NCBI RefSeq assembly: GCF_009754945.1 | Contig: NZ_WPIN01000007.1 | Coordinates: 1 to 64,000 of the forward strand | Source of the DNA: Spirosoma arboris | GTDB lineage: Bacteria; Bacteroidota; Bacteroidia; Cytophagales; Spirosomataceae | Direction of reading: 5' to 3' | Length of the DNA: 64,000 nucleotides | In this document: positions 15,209 to 24,387 of the stretch, piece by piece | Layout of the letters: each line of letters begins with the position of its first letter | Numbering within the stretch: position 1 is the stretch's first letter | The notes under the pieces: generated by a model | Seen by the model: only the letters and a program-made list of their open reading frames with translations | Database searches by the model: none | Told to the model about the DNA's origin: nothing | Translations under genes and position numbers: made by a program

Positions 15209-16176
15209 AATAAGCGAGCGGCTTCTTTAGCGAAATAGGTCAAAATTACGTTGGCACCGGCTCGTTTTATGGCCATTAATGATTCCATCATGGCGCGTTC
15301 TCCGTCGAGCCAGCCGTTCTGAGCGGCCGCTTTTATCATGGCATATTCGCCACTGACATTATAGGCAGCGATGGGCAGGTGAAAATTATCGTTCAGGAGT
15401 TTGATGATGTCCAGATAAGCCAGTGCCGGTTTGACCATTAAAAAATCAGCCCCTTCTTCGAAATCAAGCTGGGCTTCTATGAGTGCTTCGCGACTGTTGG
15501 CCGGGTTCATCTGGTACGTTTTCTTGTCGCCAAACTTCGGAGCGGAATCGAGGGCATCGCGGAAAGGACCATAGAACGCACTGGCATATTTTGCTGCGTA
15601 AGACATAATAGCTACTTCGTGAAAACCGCCCTCATCAAGTACTTGCCGAAGGTAGCCCACTCGCCCATCCATCATGTCGGACGGGCCAACAATGTTAGCT
15701 CCGGCTTGTGCCTGTGCGAGTGCCATTTTACCCAATATCTCTAACGTTGGATCGTTCAGAATTTTGCCATTTTCAACAATGCCGTCGTGTCCATCTGAAC
15801 TATAGGGGTCCATAGCCACATCGGTCATGACCATTACCTCCGGGAAGCGGTCTTTAATCGCCCGAACAGCCTGCAAATACAGACCATCAGGATTATAGCT
15901 TTCGGTTGCGTATTTGTCTTTCTTCGATTCAGAAATATTTGGGAACAGGTCGAATGTTTTGATGCCGAGATCAACGCATTCCTGAATTTCATTGAGCAGC
16001 AAATCCAGCGAGAATCGATAGATGCCCGGCATAGAAGCGACTTCTGAACGAACATTCTTACCTTCCATGATAAAAACAGGCAAGATAAAATCAGTGACCG
16101 ATAAACGGGTCTCCTGCACCATGTCGCGAATGACCGCCGATTGACGGTTTCGACGCGGACGACGTATTAGATTCAT
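15205..16176 (-). CDS. hemB: Porphobilinogen synthase (delta-aminolevulinic acid dehydratase)
   Basis: A 323-residue enzyme that condenses two 5-aminolevulinate molecules to porphobilinogen in haem synthesis. The two Schiff-base lysines are Lys196 (SYAAKYAS) and Lys249 (FLMVKPAL). The zinc-binding cysteine triad of animal-type enzymes is replaced by DVAMDPYSSDGHDG (about 119-132), so this is the zinc-independent, Asp-rich (Mg-type) class. The allosteric-site section GPSDMMDGRVGYLR is conserved. The gene overlaps pyrC by four bases on the same strand. The pairing mixes two pathways and probably reflects growth-linked expression. Confidence 0.95.
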   Translation of the reverse strand: MNLIRRPRRNRQSAVIRDMVQETRLSVTDFILPVFIMEGKNVRSEVASMPGIYRFSLDLLLNEIQECVDLGIKTFDLFPNISESKKDKYATESYNPDGLYLQAVRAIKDRFPEVMVMTDVAMDPYSSDGHDGIVENGKILNDPTLEILGKMALAQAQAGANIVGPSDMMDGRVGYLRQVLDEGGFHEVAIMSYAAKYASAFYGPFRDALDSAPKFGDKKTYQMNPANSREALIEAQLDFEEGADFLMVKPALAYLDIIKLLNDNFHLPIAAYNVSGEYAMIKAAAQNGWLDGERAMMESLMAIKRAGANVILTYFAKEAARLL

Positions 16177-16186
16177 TGGTTTTCGT

Positions 16187-16280
16187 GGAATGAGTGGAGG
16201 GGGGGAGTGAGTAATATAGGTGGAGCGAGTAGAGTACGTTTTTCGAAACTACTTCACTTTCTCCACTTACTTCAACCCAA
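16187..16280. repeat. Imperfect intergenic inverted repeat, purine-rich arm
   Basis: Upstream of hemB a G/A-rich tract (containing GAGTGGAGGGGGGGAGTGAG) faces a C/T-rich tract (containing CTACTTCACTTTCTCCACTT). The arms pair only in part. It resembles the better-paired elements at 17000, 20009 and 33005. Confidence 0.5.
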
Positions 16281-16288
16281 TCTACCAA

Positions 16289-16987
16289 CTACACTATTAA
16301 CTTAAATCCTTCACCATGTACATTTACCAGCTGAACAGCAGGATCTTCTTTAAGATACTTCCGCAGTTTAGTTACATACACGTCCATGCTTCGGGCGTTG
16401 AAATAGGAATCATCGCCCCAAACCATTTTCAGCGCAAAGCTACGACTGACTGGCTGATTGAGGTTCTGCGCCAGCAATTTTAATAACTCCGATTCTTTGC
16501 TGGTTAGCTTTTGCGGTTGGAGTTCTTCTAACGTATCTGTGGTCCGGGAGAGCAGTTGGTGTGGATAATCGAAGGAAAGTGAGCCTATTTTATAAATAGA
16601 CGGGTCGGCAGAATCAGTTGAGCGTTGATACCTGCGCAGAATCGCCTGAATCCGAAGCAGCAACTCCTCCATGCTGAACGGCTTGGTCATATAATCGTCG
16701 GCCCCAACCTTAAATCCCTGAATCGTGTCTTCCTGCATGGATTTAGCGGTTAGGAAAATAATAGGCACATCGCGATTTCCCATTCTGACCTCTTTGGCGA
16801 GCGTGAACCCATCTTTCTTGGGCATCATCACATCGAAAATACAAAGGTCATAATCGCCCTCCATAAACAGTTGTAGACCTTGATCACCATTGATGGCGCG
16901 GTCGGTCGTATATCCTTTCATGGTCAGGTATTCCTGCACCAATTGACCCAAATTTGGATCGTCTTCAACGAGGAGTATGGTTGGCAT
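16289..16987 (-). CDS. OmpR-family response regulator (RprY-like)
   Basis: The frame is open up to 17047, but the ATG at 16987 begins MPTILLVEDDPNLG, the normal receiver start, giving 232 residues. Phospho-acceptor Asp52 lies in LCIFDVMMPKKDG, with Thr and Lys in IIFLTAKS and DDYMTKPFS. The C-terminal winged helix (about 135-232) contains LTSKESELLKLLAQNLNQPVSRSFAL and the recognition helix ARSMDVYVTKLRKYLKED. It lies directly downstream of a membrane histidine kinase on the same strand, its evident cognate, separated by a hairpin-forming spacer. The pair resembles RprX/RprY of Bacteroidota. Targets are unknown. Confidence 0.92.
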   Translation of the reverse strand: MPTILLVEDDPNLGQLVQEYLTMKGYTTDRAINGDQGLQLFMEGDYDLCIFDVMMPKKDGFTLAKEVRMGNRDVPIIFLTAKSMQEDTIQGFKVGADDYMTKPFSMEELLLRIQAILRRYQRSTDSADPSIYKIGSLSFDYPHQLLSRTTDTLEELQPQKLTSKESELLKLLAQNLNQPVSRSFALKMVWGDDSYFNARSMDVYVTKLRKYLKEDPAVQLVNVHGEGFKLIV

Positions 16988-16999
16988 AAGTATAATGAT

Positions 17000-17075
17000 T
17001 GAATGATTGAACGAGAGTGAGAGAATAAGGCTGACACAAAAAGCCATTCACTCACTCTCTCATTCAATCATTCAC
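17000..17075. repeat. Intergenic inverted repeat between kinase and regulator
   Basis: GAATGATTGAACGAGAGTGA on the left faces the complement of GAATGATTGAATGAGAGAGT on the right. The arms are about 27 bases with a few mismatches, around the loop AAGGCTGACACAAAAAGCC, which contains its own small palindrome. The right arm reaches into the 3' end of the kinase gene. It may partly terminate or stabilise the kinase-regulator transcript. Confidence 0.65.
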
Positions 17076-19001
17076 AATTTTATAGGGTAAAATCACTTCA
17101 AATGAGCTGCCTTTGCCAAGATGGCTCTCAACCAGAATCTGGCCGTGGTGTTCGTCAATCATCTTTTTCACATAACTCAAGCCTAAGCCGAAACCTTTTA
17201 CATCATGACGATTACCGGTCGGCACTCGGTAAAACTTCTCAAAAATTCGACTCGTCTGGTCTTTCGACATCCCCAACCCCTGATCTGTAACTGTGATACT
17301 TACACCTTCGGGAAGGCTTCGTGTACTTAACGTAATATGTGGGCTTTCGGGTGAGTATTTAAGTGCATTGTCCAGTAAATTATAAACGATGTTCGTCAAG
17401 TGAAGCTCATCGGCTTCAACGACTTCCCGATCGGCGTCGAAATGAAGATCAACCTCTCCCCCACGCTGCTCGATTTGCAGGCCCAGATTGTTCAACACTT
17501 TTTCGATGACATCATGTACGTTTACCGGCGACAGGTTGAGTTTAATTTCACCCCGATCCAGCAATGCCATCTGCAATACTTTCTCCACATGCGAACCCAA
17601 TCGTCGGGTTTCGTCGCGAATGATACCCATATAGCGGGTCAACCGCGAGTCTACTTGCTCACGATGTTCAGGTAAATCGATAGCACCATGCCCACTCGAA
17701 GCCATCCTTACAGGTGCGCGTCCTGAACTTACCTGACTTTCTGACCGTAGTTGCTCCTGCGCCATTTCGACCGCCAGTGAAATAGTCGAAATTGGCGTTT
17801 TGAACTCATGAGTCATGTTATTGATAAAGTCGTTCTTGATATCAGCCAGTTTTTTCTGCCGAACAATCGTGCTGATAGCGATGTAAAAACAGGCCAGAAT
17901 GACCAGGATTAGAACGACCGAAGCCCCAAATGTAAACCCCAACCGCTCCAAAATAAACTGCTGTTGGGTTGGAAAATAAACATAAACGTAATTACCCGTT
18001 TCGACAAAGTTGTTCGGAAATAATGCCGCTTTATAGCCTTCTGCATCAAGATGTCGAGCTTCCAGGCCAAGTGATGTGAACAGGAATTTGGGCTGTTGCC
18101 GGGTGCGAACACCATAGGCAAACGGAATACTGATGCCTCGTTCAATTAATGCCTGACGAAGCAATGTATCTAGCGCCAGCCGATTGATACGGTCTTCGAT
18201 AGGTCGATCGGATAATAGCAAACCTTTGAGAACATCCTTAATCATGTGTGATTGCTCTTCAGCCCGATGTTGGCTCATGCTCAATGGATGTGTGGGAGTA
18301 CCTGGCTTAACTGACACCAGACTATTGTCGACTGTGCCCTTATGCTCTTGCGTCGACTGACGAATACGCCGTTTTGCGGCTTTTCTGAGCGAATCCTCAT
18401 TGACCTGCTTATTGATGCGGATTAATTCGGTGCTCAAAACGTTCTCCACCCAATGATCAAACTGCTGTTGTTGTAACAACTGGGTCTGCCAGTCACCAAC
18501 AGCCATTAACTCTTCCTGCTGACGAAAAAATTCGACAACAACCGCCGATTGCTCGGCCGAAAGAGGTTGAACCGTTGGATGAAGTACATCTGACTGAACC
18601 ACAACAGCTCCGGCAGGAGTCATCCCAAGCGTCATTTGTCGTGAGTTGGGTGGTACAGCCTGCGAGCGATTCACTTGCTTTGCTTCTGCTAACCGCTCAG
18701 AGCGCTTGGTGCCCATGCCATGGTAGATTGATTCTGAAGGACTGGCTTTCCCCTCTTTTTTAGCAATGGCCCTTAGACGGTCCTGTTGTTCACGGGCCTG
18801 AATACGCTGCTTGGTTAGGTATACGATCTCCTGCCGTTCCAGTGTTCGAACAACCTCCTGTAAAGCATCTGTCACTTTATAGGCAAATTGTTCTTTCTGC
18901 AACCGCAGGGCACTACTAATCCAGAACAATTGCAGACCCACCAGTCCCAAAAGTCCTATTGCCATCAGCGCGACAATCCAGCGTATGCGTTGTTTCGACA
19001 T
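17064..19001 (-). CDS. Membrane sensor histidine kinase (RprX-like)
   Basis: A 645-residue kinase. One membrane helix lies at about residues 8-30 and another at about 358-380 (FGASVVLILVILACFYIAIS), enclosing a periplasmic sensor domain of about 325 residues that I do not recognise. HisKA follows with NNMTHEFKTPIST (phospho-His about residue 400). About 35 extra residues rich in Ser, Gly and Arg (SESQVSSGRAPVRMASSGHG) interrupt the helical hairpin after that motif. The ATPase domain has NLLDNALKYS, TDQGLGMS and FGLGLSYVKKM. The cognate OmpR-type regulator follows immediately. It is divergent from a secreted protein gene, which could be a target. Confidence 0.92.
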   Translation of the reverse strand: MSKQRIRWIVALMAIGLLGLVGLQLFWISSALRLQKEQFAYKVTDALQEVVRTLERQEIVYLTKQRIQAREQQDRLRAIAKKEGKASPSESIYHGMGTKRSERLAEAKQVNRSQAVPPNSRQMTLGMTPAGAVVVQSDVLHPTVQPLSAEQSAVVVEFFRQQEELMAVGDWQTQLLQQQQFDHWVENVLSTELIRINKQVNEDSLRKAAKRRIRQSTQEHKGTVDNSLVSVKPGTPTHPLSMSQHRAEEQSHMIKDVLKGLLLSDRPIEDRINRLALDTLLRQALIERGISIPFAYGVRTRQQPKFLFTSLGLEARHLDAEGYKAALFPNNFVETGNYVYVYFPTQQQFILERLGFTFGASVVLILVILACFYIAISTIVRQKKLADIKNDFINNMTHEFKTPISTISLAVEMAQEQLRSESQVSSGRAPVRMASSGHGAIDLPEHREQVDSRLTRYMGIIRDETRRLGSHVEKVLQMALLDRGEIKLNLSPVNVHDVIEKVLNNLGLQIEQRGGEVDLHFDADREVVEADELHLTNIVYNLLDNALKYSPESPHITLSTRSLPEGVSITVTDQGLGMSKDQTSRIFEKFYRVPTGNRHDVKGFGLGLSYVKKMIDEHHGQILVESHLGKGSSFEVILPYKIVND

Positions 19002-19177
19002 TTTTTTACTCCCTCATGCAACCTTCGTTCAGGTTCTGCATCTATTTGAAAACTAGGCGTGGTATGTAAAAGTACGAACCGGGTAGGCTACTCATTGGCT
19101 CGTTAACAAACTTTAACACCCCCTGTATCAATTGGTTTAGCAACTTATTGTTCCTTCGTTTGCAATTAACCTGTACT

Positions 19178-20002
19178 ATGGAAAAAACAGTTTTAGCAGT
19201 CTCCCGGTTCACACCGGCTCTGCTGCTGGCAGTCGCTTTCAGCGGTGGCGTCCAAGCGCAACAGACAGTATCGCCGTCGCCAAAATCACCTAATAATGAG
19301 GTAAACGTCCGCATTATTGAGCGTAATGGCGATGAAGTTCGGGAAGTCGAACGCACGTATCGCATGGACGGCATGACCGATCCAGAACGCGACAAGATGG
19401 TTATGAAATTAGTTGATTCGCTCAAAGCTACCCGGAAAGATGGTCGTAAACGACAGATGACCATTATCGTGGAAGATAACGACGGCGACAGGGTCGTATC
19501 ACGCAAGCGTATTAGCCCAGGTATGAAACGTATTCCGAGAGATGCCTATGTCCAACGTGGAAAATTGCCCAGAAATGACTGGGATCCGGGCAACAGCCAA
19601 ACGTGGCAATACGATTTTAGACGGGGAACCGATTCCATGGCTGACCAGCTTCGTCGATTTAAATTAGAGTTTCCTAAAGATTTCGACCGGCAATTGATTC
19701 GTCCGTTTGAAGATTGGTCACGGAATTTAAATGGAAAACCTTCTACTATTCGAGGACTGGATGCATTCCCTAACAATCCTGATCGCGACCAATTAAATGT
19801 TCGCTTTACGGCACCAACCAAAGGCGACGTTAGCATTATTGTTACGAATCCCAAAGGGAAAGAAGTAGCGAAGCGTGAGATTAAAGATTTCTCGGGCGAG
19901 TTTGTTGGGCAGGTTGATTTAGGCAAGAAAGCACAAGGCATTTATTTCATTACGGTTACACAAAATGAAGACGGCGCGGTGAAACGGGTCATTGTAGAGT
20001 AG
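19178..20002 (+). CDS. Secreted protein with T9SS type A-like C-terminal domain
   Basis: The frame opens at 19148, but the ATG at 19178 (MEKTVLAVSRFTPALLLAVA) starts a proper signal peptide cleaved after about QAQQ, giving 274 residues. The middle is highly charged (REVERTYRMDGMTDPERDKM and later RDAYVQRGKLPRNDWDPG) and has no recognised fold. The last 75 residues (LNVRFTAPTKGDVSIIVTNPKGKEVAKREI to GIYFITVTQNEDGAVKRVIVE) match the type A sorting domain pattern of T9SS cargo: beta strands, G.Y...V, then a short basic-hydrophobic end. It is likely exported to the surface. It is divergent from the histidine kinase. Confidence 0.7.
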   Translation: MEKTVLAVSRFTPALLLAVAFSGGVQAQQTVSPSPKSPNNEVNVRIIERNGDEVREVERTYRMDGMTDPERDKMVMKLVDSLKATRKDGRKRQMTIIVEDNDGDRVVSRKRISPGMKRIPRDAYVQRGKLPRNDWDPGNSQTWQYDFRRGTDSMADQLRRFKLEFPKDFDRQLIRPFEDWSRNLNGKPSTIRGLDAFPNNPDRDQLNVRFTAPTKGDVSIIVTNPKGKEVAKREIKDFSGEFVGQVDLGKKAQGIYFITVTQNEDGAVKRVIVE

Positions 20003-20008
20003 GAATTC

Positions 20009-20079
20009 GTGAAGTGGTGGAGTAGGTAAATGCAGTTGAGTCGTTGATTAATACCTATTCACTTACTCCACCACTTCAC
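20009..20079. repeat. Intergenic inverted repeat
   Basis: GTGAAGTGGTGGAGTA (20009-20024) is perfectly repeated in reverse complement at 20064-20079, with partly matching sequence further in and a loop of about 40 bases. It lies just after a stop codon and may terminate transcription, but it lacks a T run. Confidence 0.7.
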
Positions 20080-20117
20080 TAAAATCAAAAATAATTTGAA
20101 AAATTTAGTACTATGTA

Positions 20118-20149
20118 TTGCAAGATACCAAACAAAACATATAACTTTG
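20118..20149 (+). promoter_or_regulatory. Bacteroidota-type promoter of the small secreted protein gene
   Basis: TTG at 20118-20120 and TAACTTTG at 20142-20149 match the -33 and -7 elements with 21 bases between. The ATG of the next gene is 23 bases downstream. Confidence 0.6.
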
Positions 20150-20172
20150 TAGTGTAAATAAAGCAAGAGGTC

Positions 20173-20418
20173 ATGAAATCGTTAGTAGTTATCGGCATTT
20201 TACTAGTAGGTATCAGCAGTCAGGCGTTCAGTATGGGGCATCCACATAATATGTTTGCTGCGAGAAAACAATTGCGGGCTAAAGCATCTGCATCAGTATG
20301 CAAACCAAAAGTAACGTCGGCTATTGGTTGGCAGCATGCTGTGCAGATTACCAAAACAGAGATTAGCGAACGACTGCTGACGGCTCTGGCGCATGTGCGC
20401 CCAGCACGTTCCTATTAG
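20173..20418 (+). CDS. Small secreted protein
   Basis: An 81-residue protein with a signal peptide (MKSLVVIGILLVGISSQAFS, cleavage about residue 20) and a short basic mature part with His and Arg (SMGHPHNMFAARKQLRAKAS). It has its own consensus promoter. I recognise no family. The size and basic character suit a small periplasmic protein. Confidence 0.55.
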   Translation: MKSLVVIGILLVGISSQAFSMGHPHNMFAARKQLRAKASASVCKPKVTSAIGWQHAVQITKTEISERLLTALAHVRPARSY

Positions 20419-20990
20419 TTTTCTGATTACCTTATTTCCTCAAGTATGGCCCACCGTGCCATAGCCTCTATTCAAAAGGCGCGGTATTGGTTTTTCGCTT
20501 CTCAGGCTTAATTAGCTCTGTTTACTTCCCCTCTATTTAGCAACCGTAACTGGTTGTCTCTCGTTTATTACTTCCGAATACACTCCAGTCTGCATTTCTG
20601 ATGGTCCGATGTATACCAGCGGCACCATTTTTGTACCTTGTTCTATTGCCATTGCCCGAATGCATAGGTCTCTAGAGCAGTAAGGTCTGAATAATCAATC
20701 TTTTTTCATAGTCTGTACGGTAACGATTCAACAATACTGTCTTTGCCGTATAATAAAATACGCTGAATAACAGTTTACCTACCAGCTTATACGCTATGGG
20801 GTTTAAAAGAATTACTTTTCGATTTTAATTTTGTATTAATCCGCTACCAACAACAAGTATTCTACATTATTTCGTTGAAAATTTAGATAATTCAATGATG
20901 AGTGCCGGTTTTCGATAGGCTTTGGTTATTTTTATGGTTTGCCAGAAACTACCGTTAACTGACTTAGACTTTTTTACTTTCAGAGTGCCC
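20419..20990 (+). other. 570-base intergenic region
   Basis: AT-rich sequence between the small secreted protein and the GH3 fusion gene. I find no open frame of protein-like character, no clear terminator and no repeat. It probably contains the promoter of the fusion gene and could hide a small RNA, but nothing supports one specifically. Confidence 0.45.
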
Positions 20991-23900
20991 ATGCGGAACA
21001 TCGCTGTACGACCAATTTTACTTGTCGGCCTCCTGTTCGTCAGTTTGTTATCAGCTTTTGGTCTAATGAGGCCGGGGCGTAGCTACTGGGCGAGGCATTC
21101 ACATTCAAGATCTCACAAAGCAACGAAGGCCAGAGCTAAAGTCAAACGGCCGGCCCCTGCACCACTTCCAATTGTTGTTGCTTCACCTTATAAGTATGGA
21201 GTTGCGGCTGAAGGAATTGAGGTATTTACACTCCCGGATACCGGACGACGGTGGGTAGACAGTGTTTTCCAGACGCTGACACCGGAACAGAAAGTAGGTC
21301 AGTTTTTCATGGTAGCCGCCTTCTCTAACCGTCATGAGAACCATTATCAATACATTGATCATCTAATTCAGAACAATCATATTGGGGGACTGATTTTCTT
21401 TCAGGGCGGCCCTCATCGACAGGCTATTCTGACAAATCGGTATCAGGCTGAATCTAAAGTGCCGCTACTCATTGGTATTGATGGTGAGTGGGGACTTGGC
21501 ATGCGTTTAGATAGTGCCATGGACTTCCCCAAACAAATGTCGCTCGGCGCTATTCGCGATAATGAATTGATTTATCGAATGGGCGCAGAAATTGGTCGGC
21601 AGTGCCAGCGATTGGGTATCCACATCAACTTTGCGCCCGTATCCGATATTAATAGCAATCCATCGAATCCAGTGATCGGCGTCCGCTCATTTGGCGAGGC
21701 AAAAGAGAACGTTGCGCTGAAAGCGTCGGCTTATATGCGTGGTTTGCAGCAAACGCATGTCATTGCTACTGCCAAGCATTTTCCTGGTCACGGCGATACG
21801 AATCTCGATTCGCACCATACCCTGCCAACCGTTAGTCGGTCGTCGGACGAGATGCGCGAGATTGATCTGTATCCATTCCGCAAACTTATCGCCGATAGCT
21901 TGATGGGCGTGGTGACAGGTCACCTGCATGTGCCCGTCATGGATAATACGCCTGCGCTGGCCGCAACCTTATCCGAAAAAATTGTCACGGAACTTCTCAA
22001 AAAAGAGCTTGGTTTCCGCGGTCTTGTTTTTACTGATGCGCTGAATATGGGGGGCATTAGTCGGTCGCCCAAGGCAATGGATGTGAATCTTCGGGCTCTA
22101 ATCGCTGGTAATGATATTCTGCTGTACCCAGAGAATGTCCGCGAGGCTGCGGCAAATATTCTGAATGCCGTTCAGCAGGGTATTATTTCTCAGGAGTTTA
22201 TTGACGAGAAAGTTAAAAAAATACTCCGGGCCAAATACTGGGCTGGGCTGCACCAATACAAACCCATTAACCTCGGTGGCTTGTCTGCCGAACTAAATTC
22301 TCCCGAAGCTCAGCTTCTAAAACAGGAGCTTTGCGAACAATCGGTAACAGTGGCCGATAATCAGAATAATTTACTCCCTTTAAATCGGCTGGATACATTG
22401 CGGCTGGCCTCTATCGCGATTGGTGCCGAACCGGGAAATGTATTTCAGAAGACGCTAAACCAATACGCTCCATTCCAGACACTTACCTTTCCCGAAAAAC
22501 CTCTTTCCGAGGTAGATCTGACGAACATACTGGCCCAAGTTGGTGATGTAAACACAGTCGTCATTAGTTTTCACCGAATGAGTGAGTCTGCTGCCCGCCG
22601 ATTTGGTATTACTAAACCTTCTCTCGATCTGATTACTCGCCTAAAGCAACGTGGTGCTAAAGTGATTGTCACAGCCTTTGGATCACCTTACAGTTTGCCG
22701 CATTTTGCCGATGCCGATGCCCTAGTTTGTGCCTATCAGGAGCTCGACGATATGCAACGAGTAGTTCCTCAGGTCTTGTTCGGTGGTTTGGGCGCACGAG
22801 GTATGTTGCCAGTTTCGACCTCGGGTGATATGAAAGTAGGCATGGGTCTCAAAACAAATCCTGAAGGCCGGCTATCGGTCGGAACGCCGGAGAGTGTTGG
22901 GATGAAATCGACCGTGCTAAATCAAATTGACGCCATTGCCCAGAGTGCCGTGAAAAATCATGTTGTGCCAGGTTGTGAGATTCTGGTAGCACGCAAAGGC
23001 AAAATCGTTTACAGCAAGAATTTTGGAGCTTTAACGTATGCCGCCGGTGCTGAAAAAGTGACCGATGAGACATTATATGATCTGGCCTCACTCACGAAGG
23101 TACTAGCCACCTTGCAGTCGGTGATGGTATTGTATGACCGCAAACAGATTGACTTAACGCAAAAGGCATCGTTTTACCTGCCAGAGCTTCGGAATACGAA
23201 TAAGCAGAACATCACACTTCAGGATCTCCTTTGGCACCAATCCGGCATGGTGTCTTATTATCCAACAACCTGGGATCGCACCCGACTACCGGGCGGAGGT
23301 CTGAAAGCCCAATACTATTCGGCTACACAGGATAGTCTGCATACACTCCAAATTGCACCTACACTCTGGGGCGTTCCAGCCTTAAAAGATTCGGTCTGGA
23401 AGTGGGTGGTTCAGTCACCCATGTCGCGAAAAACTGATGAATCTGGGAGGCCTGCCTATGTGTATAGCGACCTGAATTTCCTGACATTACAGAAGATTGT
23501 TGAACGGGTTAGCAAGGAACCGTTAGACAAATTTGTCACAGAGAATGTCTATAAGCCACTAGGTCTGCACCAAATTGGCTTCACGCCTTTACAGCGTTTG
23601 CCCCACCCGCAATGTGCTCCTACGGAACAGGACACCTACTACCGAAATCAGTTGTTGGTAGGTACGGTGCATGACCAGATGGCGGCTGTACAAGGGGGTA
23701 TCTCGGGGCATGCTGGTTTATTTGGTAATGCCCACGACATTGCCACACTTCTACAAATGAATCTTCAAAAAGGCGTTTATGGCGATCAGCGAGTTCTGAA
23801 TCCAATGACGGTGCCTTATTTCACCCAAACGCTTAGTAACCGTAGCTTCCGGGCACTGGGTTGGGACAAGCCAAATCCCGAAAGCCCAAGCAGTGTATAC

Positions 23901-24095
23901 ATGGCACCTAAGGCGTCGGCCCGATCATTTGGCCACACCGGCTTCACGGGCAATGTAGTCTGGGTCGATCCAGACGAGGAGTTGATTTTTATATTCCTCT
24001 CTAATCGAATTTACCCGACTGCTGGAAATAACTCTATCAATACAACAAAACTCCGCCGACGGATTCATGAAGTGATTTATAGTGCCATCGAGTAG
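20991..24095 (+). CDS. Secreted glycoside hydrolase family 3 (NagZ-like) fused to a class C beta-lactamase-type serine hydrolase
   Basis: The ATG at 20991 (MRNIAVRPILLVGLLFVSLL) is preferred over the open frame's start at 20922 because it begins a signal peptide, giving 1034 residues. Residues about 85-420 are a GH3 domain: KHFPGHGDTNLDSHHTLP is the NagZ-type signature, and the catalytic nucleophile is the Asp in LVFTDALNMGGIS. A GH3 C-terminal domain follows. From about residue 640 a serine hydrolase begins, with SxxK in DLASLTKVLATL, a YSDLN motif and HTGFTG as the third motif. The first half would release N-acetylglucosamine from peptidoglycan or chitin fragments; the second probably acts on a peptide or ester. 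This architecture recurs in Bacteroidota. Confidence 0.9.
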   Translation: MRNIAVRPILLVGLLFVSLLSAFGLMRPGRSYWARHSHSRSHKATKARAKVKRPAPAPLPIVVASPYKYGVAAEGIEVFTLPDTGRRWVDSVFQTLTPEQKVGQFFMVAAFSNRHENHYQYIDHLIQNNHIGGLIFFQGGPHRQAILTNRYQAESKVPLLIGIDGEWGLGMRLDSAMDFPKQMSLGAIRDNELIYRMGAEIGRQCQRLGIHINFAPVSDINSNPSNPVIGVRSFGEAKENVALKASAYMRGLQQTHVIATAKHFPGHGDTNLDSHHTLPTVSRSSDEMREIDLYPFRKLIADSLMGVVTGHLHVPVMDNTPALAATLSEKIVTELLKKELGFRGLVFTDALNMGGISRSPKAMDVNLRALIAGNDILLYPENVREAAANILNAVQQGIISQEFIDEKVKKILRAKYWAGLHQYKPINLGGLSAELNSPEAQLLKQELCEQSVTVADNQNNLLPLNRLDTLRLASIAIGAEPGNVFQKTLNQYAPFQTLTFPEKPLSEVDLTNILAQVGDVNTVVISFHRMSESAARRFGITKPSLDLITRLKQRGAKVIVTAFGSPYSLPHFADADALVCAYQELDDMQRVVPQVLFGGLGARGMLPVSTSGDMKVGMGLKTNPEGRLSVGTPESVGMKSTVLNQIDAIAQSAVKNHVVPGCEILVARKGKIVYSKNFGALTYAAGAEKVTDETLYDLASLTKVLATLQSVMVLYDRKQIDLTQKASFYLPELRNTNKQNITLQDLLWHQSGMVSYYPTTWDRTRLPGGGLKAQYYSATQDSLHTLQIAPTLWGVPALKDSVWKWVVQSPMSRKTDESGRPAYVYSDLNFLTLQKIVERVSKEPLDKFVTENVYKPLGLHQIGFTPLQRLPHPQCAPTEQDTYYRNQLLVGTVHDQMAAVQGGISGHAGLFGNAHDIATLLQMNLQKGVYGDQRVLNPMTVPYFTQTLSNRSFRALGWDKPNPESPSSVYMAPKASARSFGHTGFTGNVVWVDPDEELIFIFLSNRIYPTAGNNSINTTKLRRRIHEVIYSAIE

Positions 24096-24150
24096 CAATT
24101 TCTTGATTAATCGGTACTATACGCTTATCTGATCAATAGTATAAAAAACC

Positions 24151-24184
24151 AAAATGCCACTTCATTAGTGAAGTGGCATTTTTA
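24151..24184 (+). terminator. Terminator after the GH3 fusion gene
   Basis: AAATGCCACTTCA (24152-24164) pairs with TGAAGTGGCATTT (24169-24181) over a four-base loop and is followed by T residues. It can also function on the other strand because A residues precede it. Confidence 0.8.
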
Positions 24185-24387
24185 TTGCGGCAGGTTTTAG
24201 ACAAGTGTGTATTTCGCAAATCTAATGGGATGAATTTATTTTAATTTCTTATTATCCAAACACTTACACACGCTTCTATTCTGATATTATTGCTTGGTAT
24301 ACTTAATGAGAGGCAGGTTGCCGTCCCTATTTCAAGCATAAATGCATTAACTTTAGAGTCCAAAATAGATTCATTACTCAATTTTTT

